A stretch of 64,000 nt of DNA, from assembly GCA_964390725.1 (NCBI GenBank), contig CAYMIW010000008.1:1-64000 (forward strand). The letters are read 5' to 3'. Shown here one piece after another: positions 1 to 8,883 of this stretch. Both the position numbers and the translations under genes were made by a program. Positions within the stretch are counted from its first letter, which is position 1, and each line of letters begins with the position of its first letter. The notes below the pieces were generated by a model. It did no database searches. It was not told where the DNA came from and saw only the letters and a list, made by a program, of their open reading frames with translations. This DNA comes from JAABTH01 sp964390725 (GTDB lineage: Bacteria; Bacillota; Dethiobacteria; DTU022).

Positions 1-880
1 GATAATCTTTACCCGCAATTTTGTCAATTTCGTCTAGAAAAATTATTCCCAACTGCTCGGCTCTTCTCAAAGCTTCACCAGTTACGGCATCCATGTCAAT
101 TAATCGCTGTGCTTCTTCACTTTCAAGGATCTTCCGGGCTTCACTAACAGCCATTCTACGCTTTTTTTTCCTTGAAGGCATAAAATTACCCAGCATATCC
201 TGAATGTTCATACCCATTTCTTCCATACCCTGGCCGCCAAACAATTCCAACATCTGTGGTTTTCTCTCTTCTACCTCTACTTCAATATTCATGTTTTCCA
301 ATTCGCCTTTATGCAAACGCTCCCTGACCCTGCCCTGCTCTTCGCGGGCCTGCTGCATTCTGTCGGAAAAACTTGTATCTTCTACATGGGTTTCTTCCTG
401 GACCGGCGACGTCTGAAATAAAAAACCGAGTGGATTTGTCGAACGTTTTTTACTCCTGGGCAATGGAGCAATTATTTCTACAATTCTCTCGTTGGCATTT
501 ATAAGGGCTTTATCGCTAACCTCTCCCATTTTCTCATTCTTTACTATTCTAATTGAGGTCTCTATCAGATCACGGACCATCGATTCTACATCGCGACCTA
601 CATAACCAACTTCGGTAAATTTGGTTGCTTCAACCTTAACAAAAGGTGCATTTACCAGGCGGGCAAGTCTCCTGGCAATTTCTGTTTTACCAACGCCTGT
701 AGCACCAATCATAATAATATTTTTGGGAATAATCTCGTCTTGCAGATCTTCGGGGAGCTGCTTACGCCTGTAACGGTTTCTCAGGGCAACAGCTACACAG
801 CGCTTGGCTTCATCCTGCCCGATTATATAACGATCCAGTTCGGATACAATCTCCCTTGGAGTCAGTTCTTCGCTTGGCAT
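1..880 (-). CDS. hslU: ATP-dependent protease ATPase subunit HslU (partial, C-terminus off the window)
   Basis: HslU (ClpY) is the AAA+ unfoldase that feeds substrates into the HslV peptidase in the cytoplasm. The first 293 codons are visible. Walker A (GATGVGKT) lies at residues 59-66 and the Walker B stretch IIFLDEIDK near residue 280. Between them is a charged, Met/Glu-rich insertion that fits the HslU I domain. The ATG at 880 follows the end of hslV by about 20 bases. The gene is cut by the window edge, so the C-terminal part and sensor motifs cannot be judged. The hslV-hslU pair downstream of xerC is the classic Firmicutes order; codY often follows but lies outside. Confidence 0.95.
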   Translation of the reverse strand, partial: MPSEELTPREIVSELDRYIIGQDEAKRCVAVALRNRYRRKQLPEDLQDEIIPKNIIMIGATGVGKTEIARRLARLVNAPFVKVEATKFTEVGYVGRDVESMVRDLIETSIRIVKNEKMGEVSDKALINANERIVEIIAPLPRSKKRSTNPLGFLFQTSPVQEETHVEDTSFSDRMQQAREEQGRVRERLHKGELENMNIEVEVEERKPQMLELFGGQGMEEMGMNIQDMLGNFMPSRKKKRRMAVSEARKILESEEAQRLIDMDAVTGEALRRAEQLGIIFLDEIDKIAGKDY

Positions 881-900
881 CAATTAAACAACCTTTCTCT

Positions 901-1431
901 CTATAATTCTTCTACCAGGATATGATCATTTGTATAAACACATATTTCAGAAGAGATTTTAAGTGAACGCGAGACAATTTCACCTGGTGAGAGCTCAGTG
1001 TTACGCAGTAAAGCCCTGGCTGCTGCCAGGGCATAAGGAGACCCGGAACCAACAGCTGCCACACCATCATCAGGTTCAATTACCTCGCCAGTTCCAGATA
1101 TCATCAGCAAACCATCACTGCCCGCAGCAATTAACAGAGCTTCCAGACGCCTTAGCACCCGATCCATTCGCCATTCTTTAGCTAATTCAACTGCTGCTCT
1201 CATCAGGTTACCCTGGTATTTTTCCAGCTTTTCTTCAAACTTTTCACATAGTGTTAATGAATCAGCAGCTGAGCCGGCAAAACCGGTAATAACTGATCCA
1301 TTATATAATCGACGAACCTTTTTTGCCCCATGCTTAATAATTGTATTGCTTCCAAATGTTACCTGGCCATCTCCGGCAACAGCAACCTGGTTTCCCTTTT
1401 TTACAGCTATAATTGTGGTAGCCTGAAACAT
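901..1431 (-). CDS. hslV: ATP-dependent protease peptidase subunit HslV
   Basis: HslV (ClpQ) is the proteasome-like peptidase of the HslUV complex. The 176-residue length matches the family. The sequence starts MFQATTIIAV, so removal of a four-residue propeptide would expose Thr5 as the catalytic N-terminal threonine. This differs from the serine-type ClpQ of Bacillus. The GDGQVT and GSGSPYALAAARAL stretches are typical of the beta-type fold. It sits between xerC (22 bases upstream) and hslU (20 bases downstream) and is probably co-transcribed with both. Its ribosome binding site is weak. Identification is secure. Confidence 0.96.
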   Translation of the reverse strand: MFQATTIIAVKKGNQVAVAGDGQVTFGSNTIIKHGAKKVRRLYNGSVITGFAGSAADSLTLCEKFEEKLEKYQGNLMRAAVELAKEWRMDRVLRRLEALLIAAGSDGLLMISGTGEVIEPDDGVAAVGSGSPYALAAARALLRNTELSPGEIVSRSLKISSEICVYTNDHILVEEL

Positions 1432-1452
1432 TTCGCATCCAGCCTTTTTCGG

Positions 1453-2355
1453 TTATTTACGGGGAAAAGCAGAACGGTAAACTTCGCTAAGCCTCTCCCT
1501 GGTAATATGGGTATAAATCTGGGTAGTTGATATATTCACATGGCCCAGTAGTTCCTGAACAACCCGTAAATCCGCTCCACCTTCAAGCAAATGCGTTGCA
1601 AAAGAATGACGGAGTGAATGAGGGGTTATTCCTGTTTTATACGAGACCTGGCTGATATATTTCTTGAATATATACCTTATGCCCCTGTCACCAAGCGGTT
1701 TACCCCATCTGTTGAGAAATAGCTCCCTGAAATTACCACCATCTTGATTAAATTCAGCCAGTATAGGCCTTGTATTATCAATATAATCAATGAGAATCGC
1801 TGCAGCAACCCTCCCGACCGGGACTATACGCTCCTTGCTGCCCTTGCCGAATACCCTGATCATTCTTTCCTGTGGTTGGAAAGAATCAAGCTTTAGACCA
1901 ACTACTTCGCTTACCCTAAGGCCTGAAGAATAAATTAATTCCAGTATGGAGCGATCCCTAAAGCCAAGCGGCTTGTTACAATCCGGGGCTTCCAACAAGG
2001 CTATAACCTCGTGATAATAAAGAAAGCCCGGCAGGTTTTTCTCCTGCTTTGGCCGAGCGACTGATGCCCATTTACCGCTCTTGATTAAACCTTCTTTTTG
2101 TAAATAAAATAAAAAAGAACGCGTCGCGGACAACTTACGCGCAATAGAACGACGTGAATAATCACCATCTTTGAGCCAGGCCAAAAAGCGACGCAGCGTG
2201 AGATGATTGACTTCTGTTAAACGTCCTGGTTCACGACGCTCAAGTTCCAGAAATTGCATGATATCATTTCTGTAAGCCTGAAGAGTCAGTGGGGATGCGT
2301 TCTTCTCGACATAAAGATAGCCTATAAAACGCTCCAGGTACTCAAGATCAAGCAT
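1453..2355 (-). CDS. xerC: Tyrosine recombinase XerC/CodV family
   Basis: Tyrosine recombinase of about 300 residues, the size of XerC/XerD, which resolve chromosome dimers at dif during division. An N-terminal SAM-like DNA-binding domain fills residues 1-95. All catalytic residues are visible: Arg147 (SGLRVSE), Lys in KGSKER near 171-174, His246 and Arg249 (HSLRH), His272 (LLGH) and the nucleophile Tyr281 (TQIYTH). The position upstream of hslVU and downstream of topA is that of B. subtilis codV, which favours a housekeeping Xer protein over a phage integrase. XerC rather than XerD is inferred from context. Confidence 0.9.
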   Translation of the reverse strand: MLDLEYLERFIGYLYVEKNASPLTLQAYRNDIMQFLELERREPGRLTEVNHLTLRRFLAWLKDGDYSRRSIARKLSATRSFLFYLQKEGLIKSGKWASVARPKQEKNLPGFLYYHEVIALLEAPDCNKPLGFRDRSILELIYSSGLRVSEVVGLKLDSFQPQERMIRVFGKGSKERIVPVGRVAAAILIDYIDNTRPILAEFNQDGGNFRELFLNRWGKPLGDRGIRYIFKKYISQVSYKTGITPHSLRHSFATHLLEGGADLRVVQELLGHVNISTTQIYTHITRERLSEVYRSAFPRK

Positions 2356-2497
2356 AACGCAACACCTTTAATATCCTAACATAAGTAAACCATGCTTGCA
2401 AGCAAATATTAAACAATTTAAAAATATTCCACCTATTCAAACTCAAAAATATAGCAATCATTATGCAGTTTGAATATCCCTGTTCGAGTTATATTGT

Positions 2498-4594
2498 TTA
2501 ACTAACTGATCCAGCTTTGTTTTCCTTAAAATGTTTCACATAATCACAATCTTTATTAGTGCATAAAACACTTTTATTTTGACCTTTCCACTTCTCTGTC
2601 ATCACCGATCCACATTTCGGACAGGGTTGTGGCACCGGTTTATTCCAGACAGAAAATGTACATTGAGGATAATTACTGCAGCCGTAAAAAATCCGTCCCT
2701 TTTTACTGCGACGTTCAATTACTTTACCGTCACAACCTTCCAGTGGACACTTGACTCCTGTATCCTTGACTATTTTTTTGGTAAATTTACACTCCGGGTA
2801 GGAAGGGCACGCCATGAAGCGGCCGAACCGCCCATGCTTAATCACCAGCTGTTTGCCGCAGTTGGGGCATACTTCGTCAGTAACCTCGGGGGCCATTTCT
2901 ACCTTTTCGATTTTTTGATCGGCAGTTTCGAGCCGTTCTTTAAAATAACCATAATAAAAATCATTTATCACTCTCAGCCATTCCAGCTCGCCAGCTTCAA
3001 TGTCATCAAGCTGCTGCTCTAACCTGGCAGTAAAATCGATATTGATAACTTCAGGGAAATAGTTTTTCATCATATCGACTACGACAAAACCAAGCTCTGA
3101 CGGAACAAAAGCTTTTTTTTCCTTTAACACGTAACCGCGGCTCTGAATGGTTTCTATGATCGGACTGTAAGTACTTGGTCTGCCAATTCCCTTTTCTTCA
3201 AGCATTTTGATTAAGGAAGCTTCGTTATAACGGGGTGGTGGCTGGGTAAAATGCTGTTCGGGCAGGAGCTCATTTAATTTCAGTTCCTGCTTTTCTTCCA
3301 GGGCAGGCAGTATTACATCTTTTTCCTGCTCGTCATTTTTGTAGATCACAAGAAAACCAGCAAATAAAAGGGTCGACCCGTTGGCCTTGAAGGTATAATC
3401 GCCCGCTTTTACAGCAACCTTAATTTGATCGTAAACGGCCGGGGTCATCTGGCTGGCAAGAAAGCGATCCCAGATCAATTTATAGAGACGATTTTGGTCC
3501 CTGGAAAGATGTTCTTTTACTGATGCAGGATCTTTGGCAACTACAGTTGGTCGGATAGCCTCATGCGCTTCCTGGGCTCCCTTGCGGGATTTGTATGCAG
3601 GGGGACGGGAAGGGATAAAGTCAGCCCCAAAGCGTTCAGCTATTATTTTCCGCGCTTCTTCCTGGGCCTGGGTAGAAATGCGGGTAGAATCGGTCCTTAT
3701 ATAAGTGATTAGACCGACAGTTTCACCACCACCGATATTAATACCTTCATACAACTGTTGAGCTATACTCATAGTTTTACGGCTGGTAAACCCGAGCTTG
3801 GATGAGGCATCCTGCTGCAGACTGCTGGTAGTAAATGGCGCCAGTGGTTTTCTTTTTCTCTGGCTCCTTTTTAGACTCTCAACAAAATAATGCTCATTAT
3901 TAAGCTCCCGGGCCACACGGTCGGCATCAGCTTTGGACTTCAATTCAATTTTTTTATTTTTATATTTATCCAGAGAAGCTTTAAACTCCAGATTACTCTT
4001 TTCTTCTTCCAGCAGGGCATCCATTGTCCAATATTCTTCAGACTTGAAGTTATTTATCTCATCTTCACGTTCACAGATCAGGCGCACAGCAACAGATTGA
4101 ACCCTTCCTGCACTAAGCCCACCGCGAATTTTACGCCATAACAGGGGGCTTATTTTATAGCCAACCAGCCGGTCAAGAACTCTTCGGGCCTGCTGGGCAT
4201 CAACCCGGTTCGAATCGATAGTGCGAGGGTTCTTAAAAGCTTCCTTGACGGCATCCCTGGTAATTTCGTTAAATTCAACCCGACAAGGTTTATCGAGATC
4301 TAGATTAAGCGCTCTGCCAATGTGCCAGCAAATTGCCTCACCTTCTCGATCCGGGTCAGCTGCCAGGTAAATTTTATCTGCCTTTTTACCGGCTTCCTTT
4401 AACTCTTTCAGAATTTTTCCTTTACCGCGTATGGTTATATATTGTGGTTCAAAATCAGCGTCAACATCAACGCCAAGCTTACTGCGGGGGAGATCAATCA
4501 AGTGGCCCTGTGAAGCCAGAATCTTATATTTTTTACTCAGAAATTTGCTTATTGTACGAGCCTTAGTTGGTGATTCAACAATTACCAGGTCCAT
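2498..4594 (-). CDS. topA: DNA topoisomerase I (type IA)
   Basis: Type IA topoisomerase that relaxes negative supercoils, 698 residues. The TOPRIM domain at the N-terminus carries Glu7 and the acidic triad in AADPDREGE (residues 78-86). The active-site tyrosine is Tyr298 in LITYIRTDST. The C-terminus, from about residue 575, has three tetra-cysteine zinc-ribbon modules (CPNC...C, CPLEGC...C, CPKC...C), as in many Firmicutes TopA proteins. The ATG follows a strong AGGAGG site. The gene lies 56 bases after dprA. trmFO (gid), usual between topA and codV/xerC, is absent: the 142 bases to xerC hold no gene. Confidence 0.97.
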   Translation of the reverse strand: MDLVIVESPTKARTISKFLSKKYKILASQGHLIDLPRSKLGVDVDADFEPQYITIRGKGKILKELKEAGKKADKIYLAADPDREGEAICWHIGRALNLDLDKPCRVEFNEITRDAVKEAFKNPRTIDSNRVDAQQARRVLDRLVGYKISPLLWRKIRGGLSAGRVQSVAVRLICEREDEINNFKSEEYWTMDALLEEEKSNLEFKASLDKYKNKKIELKSKADADRVARELNNEHYFVESLKRSQRKRKPLAPFTTSSLQQDASSKLGFTSRKTMSIAQQLYEGINIGGGETVGLITYIRTDSTRISTQAQEEARKIIAERFGADFIPSRPPAYKSRKGAQEAHEAIRPTVVAKDPASVKEHLSRDQNRLYKLIWDRFLASQMTPAVYDQIKVAVKAGDYTFKANGSTLLFAGFLVIYKNDEQEKDVILPALEEKQELKLNELLPEQHFTQPPPRYNEASLIKMLEEKGIGRPSTYSPIIETIQSRGYVLKEKKAFVPSELGFVVVDMMKNYFPEVINIDFTARLEQQLDDIEAGELEWLRVINDFYYGYFKERLETADQKIEKVEMAPEVTDEVCPNCGKQLVIKHGRFGRFMACPSYPECKFTKKIVKDTGVKCPLEGCDGKVIERRSKKGRIFYGCSNYPQCTFSVWNKPVPQPCPKCGSVMTEKWKGQNKSVLCTNKDCDYVKHFKENKAGSVS

Positions 4595-4650
4595 TAATTA
4601 GTTCCTCCTCGGTGAGAGTAAAGCCTTCGGATGGTATTCTATCATACCTG

Positions 4651-5745
4651 TCAAGTACGGCAAAAAAATTTGCCGGGAGTCTGTATTAGACAGTTTTTAA
4701 TTTCCAGGGCAAGAAGAATCGCTCCCACTTCAGCAGTTTTCATTTCGCTCAACCGTACAATATTATCTATATGCATAGGTTGATAAGGAATAAGGTCCAG
4801 GACCTTTTTCTCTGAATCGTTTAGTTCAACCGGCGCTGTTTCAATAGTTAACTGTATCCCCTGTTCCAGGTATAATTCATCCAGTATATCCTGCGCCGAT
4901 TCAACCAGGCGAGCCCCTTCTTTCAGCAGGCGGTGACAACCGCGGCTGTAAGGGCTTCCCACATTGCCCGGCACGGCGAATACTTCCCTGTTTTGTTCCA
5001 GTGCAAAACCTGCAGTAATCAGGGCGCCACTCTTTGCTGTTGCTTCAACAACCACGGTGCCGAGCGATAAACCGCTGATAATTCTATTCCGCTGGGGAAA
5101 ATTCTTTGCCATGGGCTCCATTCCCACTGCAAATTCACTAATCACTGCTCCTTCGTTACTTAACTGTTCCATTAAATCCCGGTTACGCGGTGGGTAACAA
5201 TGATCCAGGCCACAGCCCAGGACTGCGGCAGTATAACCTCCATTATCAAGTGCCCCTTTATGAGCAGCAGTATCTACTCCAAGAGCCATACCGCTGATGA
5301 CGCTGACACCGGCTGCTGCAAGCTCAGAAGCCAGCTTGCCGGCAACTTCTTTACCATAAAAAGTGCAGCGGCGGCTGCCGACTATTGCTACTGCCGGTTT
5401 TTTTAATTTTTCTAGACTGCCCCGATAATAGATAACAGGGGGGGGAAATGTCATTTCCCGGAGCAGATCCGGGTAGTCAGAACAATGCGGAGACGTGCAT
5501 TTTATCTTTTTATTAAGCAATTTTTCCCATCCAGTTTTCGGATCAATCTTCTTTTTTTCCGTCTCGATTTGTTCAAGCTGCCCTTCCAGTCCGGCAACTT
5601 TTATGTAATCGGCAGCAGGCGTATTCCAGGCTGACTGCGCACTACCGTAATAGTTAACCAGGGTGTCAATTCTTCTTGCCCCTAAAACAGATACAGTATT
5701 GAGAGCGTTTAGATAAATGAGCTCTTTTTCATTATTAACATTCAT
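4651..5745 (-). CDS. dprA: DNA-processing protein DprA
   Basis: DprA binds single-stranded DNA and loads RecA during natural transformation; it also occurs in species not known to be competent. The 364 residues include an N-terminal helical (SAM/HhH-like) region, a central Rossmann-type domain with AIVGSRR, SGMALGVDTAAHKGAL and the FPQRNRIISGLS stretch, and a C-terminal winged-helix segment after residue 305. The start codon overlaps the stop of the upstream M42 peptidase (ATGA type), which suggests translational coupling. GGGAG lies 8 bases before the ATG. Confidence 0.95.
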   Translation of the reverse strand: MNVNNEKELIYLNALNTVSVLGARRIDTLVNYYGSAQSAWNTPAADYIKVAGLEGQLEQIETEKKKIDPKTGWEKLLNKKIKCTSPHCSDYPDLLREMTFPPPVIYYRGSLEKLKKPAVAIVGSRRCTFYGKEVAGKLASELAAAGVSVISGMALGVDTAAHKGALDNGGYTAAVLGCGLDHCYPPRNRDLMEQLSNEGAVISEFAVGMEPMAKNFPQRNRIISGLSLGTVVVEATAKSGALITAGFALEQNREVFAVPGNVGSPYSRGCHRLLKEGARLVESAQDILDELYLEQGIQLTIETAPVELNDSEKKVLDLIPYQPMHIDNIVRLSEMKTAEVGAILLALEIKNCLIQTPGKFFCRT

Positions 5746-6764
5746 TGCAGGCTACTCCCTCCAATCTGCGGCCAGCAACTCTGCACTAGTTTTTCAACGA
5801 GCAGAACAGTCATTTCAAGATCTTTCCCGTCGATTATTTCAGAAGGACTGTGAACATAGCGACAGGGAATAGAAATTGCACCTGACGGAACACCCTCACG
5901 GGTTACATGAATGGCCCCGGCATCGGTTCCACCGCGGGTTAATACTTCCAGTTGGTAGGGAATAGAATTTTCATCAGCCAGATCGATTATTAATTTTCTG
6001 ACCTGGGGATGACAAAACAGAGAGCTGTCCCTTACTTTTACCGCGGGCCCTTTCCCAAGACTAACAGCCATGGTCGGGGATTCCGGGGTATCCCCGACTA
6101 GTGTAACATCAACTGCCAGACCATAATCAGGATCATAACGGTATGCCGCAGTTTTTGCCCCCCTCAGGCCCAGTTCTTCCTGGACAGAAAAAAGAAAACA
6201 TACTTCATGAGGCAGGTCTCCGGAAAGTCTTTTTATAACTTCTATTAAAACAGCACAACCGGCGCGATCATCCATAGCTTTGGCCATTAACCTTCCGTTA
6301 TGCTGCTTAACTAAAGGCTGATCCAGACAAGCCAGGTCACCAATCTTTACAGGACAATCATCGGGAGCGCACCCTTTCAGACCAATATCCAGGTAAAGTT
6401 TAGGCCAATCCAGTTCTTTCCAACTATTCAGCTTTTCATGATAAACCGTTCCCGTAGAACCATCTTTAAAACGAAGCCTCTGCCCTACCAGCAGGTGGGG
6501 TGATATCCCTCCCAAGGGGGCCAGCCGTAAGAATCCCTGTTTATCAACATCAATTATGATAATTCCGATTTCATCCATGTGAGCCGATACCATAACCCGG
6601 CCGGACCCTCCATTTTTAATAGCATAGAGGTTTCCTGTCCTGTCTTCATATAAGTTATCAGCTGATGAACCTATCATCTCTTTAATCAAAAGGCGAACCT
6701 CCTCCTCTTCTCCGGAAGGGCCGTAAGCTTCTGTCAGCTTTTTCAGAGTATCATCAATGGCCAT
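5742..6764 (-). CDS. M42 family metallopeptidase (first of three tandem copies)
   Basis: Di-metal aminopeptidase of the M42 family (FrvX/CelM/TET type), which trims short peptides in the cytoplasm, usually as a large dodecamer. Expected ligand motifs are present in order: SAHMDEIG, MDDRAGC, the catalytic EELGLRG, AVDVT and the C-terminal CRYVHSP. A GTG three codons upstream is also in frame, but GGGGGAAGG sits immediately before it, so the ATG at 6764 (10-base spacing, 340 residues) is preferred. It is followed by dprA with a 4-base overlap and preceded by a homologous gene 19 bases away. Substrate specificity cannot be read from the sequence. Confidence 0.9.
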   Translation of the reverse strand: MAIDDTLKKLTEAYGPSGEEEEVRLLIKEMIGSSADNLYEDRTGNLYAIKNGGSGRVMVSAHMDEIGIIIIDVDKQGFLRLAPLGGISPHLLVGQRLRFKDGSTGTVYHEKLNSWKELDWPKLYLDIGLKGCAPDDCPVKIGDLACLDQPLVKQHNGRLMAKAMDDRAGCAVLIEVIKRLSGDLPHEVCFLFSVQEELGLRGAKTAAYRYDPDYGLAVDVTLVGDTPESPTMAVSLGKGPAVKVRDSSLFCHPQVRKLIIDLADENSIPYQLEVLTRGGTDAGAIHVTREGVPSGAISIPCRYVHSPSEIIDGKDLEMTVLLVEKLVQSCWPQIGGSSLQ

Positions 6765-6783
6765 CTTTTTCACACCTTCCCCC

Positions 6784-7785
6784 CTATTGATGCTTTTCCA
6801 GCCATGCTCTGGCCAGGTTAAGTGTATTATTTATATCCCACATGCTGATTATGCTGTTTGGTGAATGAATATAACGGCAGGGAACTGAAACAACCGCAGT
6901 TTCCACTCCTTCCCCCGAATGGGCAATCGCTCCTCCCTCGGTACCGGCACCAGTAAAACGACGGAACTGGAATGGCAGTGATTGCTTCTCTGCCAGAGCA
7001 ACAAGGTTTCCCCTCGCCTGTGGGCTGACCATTATACTTCGGTCCATGATACTGATTGCCGGACCGGCTCCCAAAACAGTTCCTGCTACTTTTTTTTCGT
7101 TATCCGGGGTATCAGCGGCTGCTGTTGTTTCAACAACCAAAGCAAAGTGGGGTTTTAAATTATATGCTGCTATCAAAGCACCGCGGGTTCCCACTTCTTC
7201 CTGAACAGTAAACGCTGCGCAGAAATTAAGTTTGTTATCTTCCAGGAGTAATTTGAGGAGAATCATACAACCTGCCCTGTTATCAAAAGCCTTACCCCGA
7301 TAACAGTCAGTCCCAATAGAGATACAGTCAACATCAAAAGCTACATAATCTCCAACGTTGGCCCAGCGGCAGGCTTCTTCTTCACTGCTGAACCCGGCAT
7401 CTATATAGAGGGTTTCAGGATCGAAAGGCTTCTGCTGTTCATTTTTTTTCTGCAAATGAATCGGCTTAACCCCGATCACACCAGGCATACGATCGGCTCC
7501 AAAACGTACCCTTAAGCCAGGCAGAATTCTGGTGTCTATACCACCTACCGGACAAAATTTAAGCATCCCTTTTTTGTCGATAGCGGTTATCGTCAGGCCT
7601 ACTTCATCCATATGGGCTGAGAGCATCAGTTGTTCACTGATCGTTTTGCCCTTTTTAACCAGCAGATTCCCCATAGAATCCACAGTGATTTCATGTGGAG
7701 TATCTTTCAGACACTCAAGCAAATGCGAACGGACTAAGTCTTCCCTGCCCGATATACCATCCAGGTTGGACAATTGTTTTAGCAC
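6784..7785 (-). CDS. M42 family metallopeptidase (second tandem copy)
   Basis: Homologous to its two neighbours. Metal and catalytic motifs are SAHMDEVG, FDNRAGC, QEEVGTRGA, VVETT and CRYIHSP. The 333-residue protein starts at GTG with GGGAGG 8 bases upstream. The start lies 7 bases inside the end of the upstream copy, so the three genes form one tightly packed unit. The fourth ligand position reads VETT where the neighbours have VDVT, a conservative Asp-to-Glu change tolerated in the family. It probably acts as a cytoplasmic aminopeptidase; a divergence in substrate preference between copies is inference. Confidence 0.9.
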   Translation of the reverse strand: MLKQLSNLDGISGREDLVRSHLLECLKDTPHEITVDSMGNLLVKKGKTISEQLMLSAHMDEVGLTITAIDKKGMLKFCPVGGIDTRILPGLRVRFGADRMPGVIGVKPIHLQKKNEQQKPFDPETLYIDAGFSSEEEACRWANVGDYVAFDVDCISIGTDCYRGKAFDNRAGCMILLKLLLEDNKLNFCAAFTVQEEVGTRGALIAAYNLKPHFALVVETTAAADTPDNEKKVAGTVLGAGPAISIMDRSIMVSPQARGNLVALAEKQSLPFQFRRFTGAGTEGGAIAHSGEGVETAVVSVPCRYIHSPNSIISMWDINNTLNLARAWLEKHQ

Positions 7786-8849
7786 CCTTTCAGCCTCCCG
7801 ATAAAAGCACTTTTCATACCGGATGCCAACCAGGCCAGCAGTCGACCAGCCGAGACCAGATCAGCAACTGCTACCATTTCAACTGTAGAATGCATGTAAC
7901 GTAAGGGGATTGACACCAATCCCGTGGGTATTCCTTCACGGGAAACCTGGATAGCCCAGGCATCGGTATGACTGTTGCCGGGAATTGCTTCGACCTGCCT
8001 GGAGATATTATATTCTTTGGCAATATCCTGCAGATGTTCACTCAGCACAGGATGAAAATTTGGACCAACAGCTATTACGGGACCCTGTCCCAATCTAAAT
8101 GTGTGCTGTTCATCAACCCCGGAGAGATCACCATGAGTAACATCTACCGCAACTGCCAGGTCAGGATTTAACCCATAAGCTGCCGTTATTGCGCCCCTCA
8201 AGCCTACTTCCTCCTGGAGAGAAGCGATAAAACAAATATCTACCTGGTGGTGTAATCCGGTCAATTCCGCGGCACATAATATAAGGGAAGACATCCCGGC
8301 CCGGTTATCAAGGGCTTTTCCGGTTAACATCTTCCCCTCTTTCATATAACAGGTTTTCCGACTCAGAGAAATCGGATCCCCAACCTTGATATGGTCAAAA
8401 ACATAGTTATAACTGTGCCCGGTATCTATAAAAAGTCTATCGATTGGAACAGTTTTATTGCGTTCCTTTTCTGTCAGAAGGTGAGGTGCAGTAGCGCCGA
8501 TAACCCCATCATAATTACTTTTTCCATGAACAACTACAGCCTGTCCCGGCAACACCCGGGGATCAATACCACCTACAGGCGCAAAACGTAAAAACCCACC
8601 TGGTTCTATTTTAGTCACCACTGCTCCAATTTCATCAATGTGGGCAACCAGGGCCAGGGTAAACTTTTTTTCAGCATCGCGATCGGCTTTTTTTAAGGCT
8701 ACCAAATTGCCAAATCGATCCAGTTTTATCTCGTCGCAATACCTGTTGAAATAAACCGCAGCCTTTTCCACTGCTGCAGATTCATGACCGGAAATTCCTG
8801 ATATGGAAGTCAGGTCCATCACAATATCGATCAGCATCTGGTCTTTCAC
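7779..8849 (-). CDS. M42 family metallopeptidase (third tandem copy, promoter-proximal)
   Basis: First gene of the M42 trio in the direction of transcription, 356 residues, GTG start with AAGGAG 11 bases upstream. Motifs are VAHIDEIG, LDNRAGM, QEEVGLRGA, VDVTHGD and RYMHSTVEM. His replaces Met within the first box of the other copies (AHID against AHMD is the only change) and the last His is followed by ST rather than SP. It lies 34 bases after cimA. All metal-binding residues seem intact, so it is likely active. Confidence 0.9.
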   Translation of the reverse strand: MKDQMLIDIVMDLTSISGISGHESAAVEKAAVYFNRYCDEIKLDRFGNLVALKKADRDAEKKFTLALVAHIDEIGAVVTKIEPGGFLRFAPVGGIDPRVLPGQAVVVHGKSNYDGVIGATAPHLLTEKERNKTVPIDRLFIDTGHSYNYVFDHIKVGDPISLSRKTCYMKEGKMLTGKALDNRAGMSSLILCAAELTGLHHQVDICFIASLQEEVGLRGAITAAYGLNPDLAVAVDVTHGDLSGVDEQHTFRLGQGPVIAVGPNFHPVLSEHLQDIAKEYNISRQVEAIPGNSHTDAWAIQVSREGIPTGLVSIPLRYMHSTVEMVAVADLVSAGRLLAWLASGMKSAFIGRLKGC

Positions 8850-8883
8850 AGGGCTACAGGCTCCTTTTTGCTAAACTATAAGA

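Noticed and set aside
2434..2474. Inverted repeat ATTCAAACT/AGTTTGAAT between topA and xerC
   Set aside because: Long AT-rich loop and no U-run; not distinguishable from chance in such a spacer.
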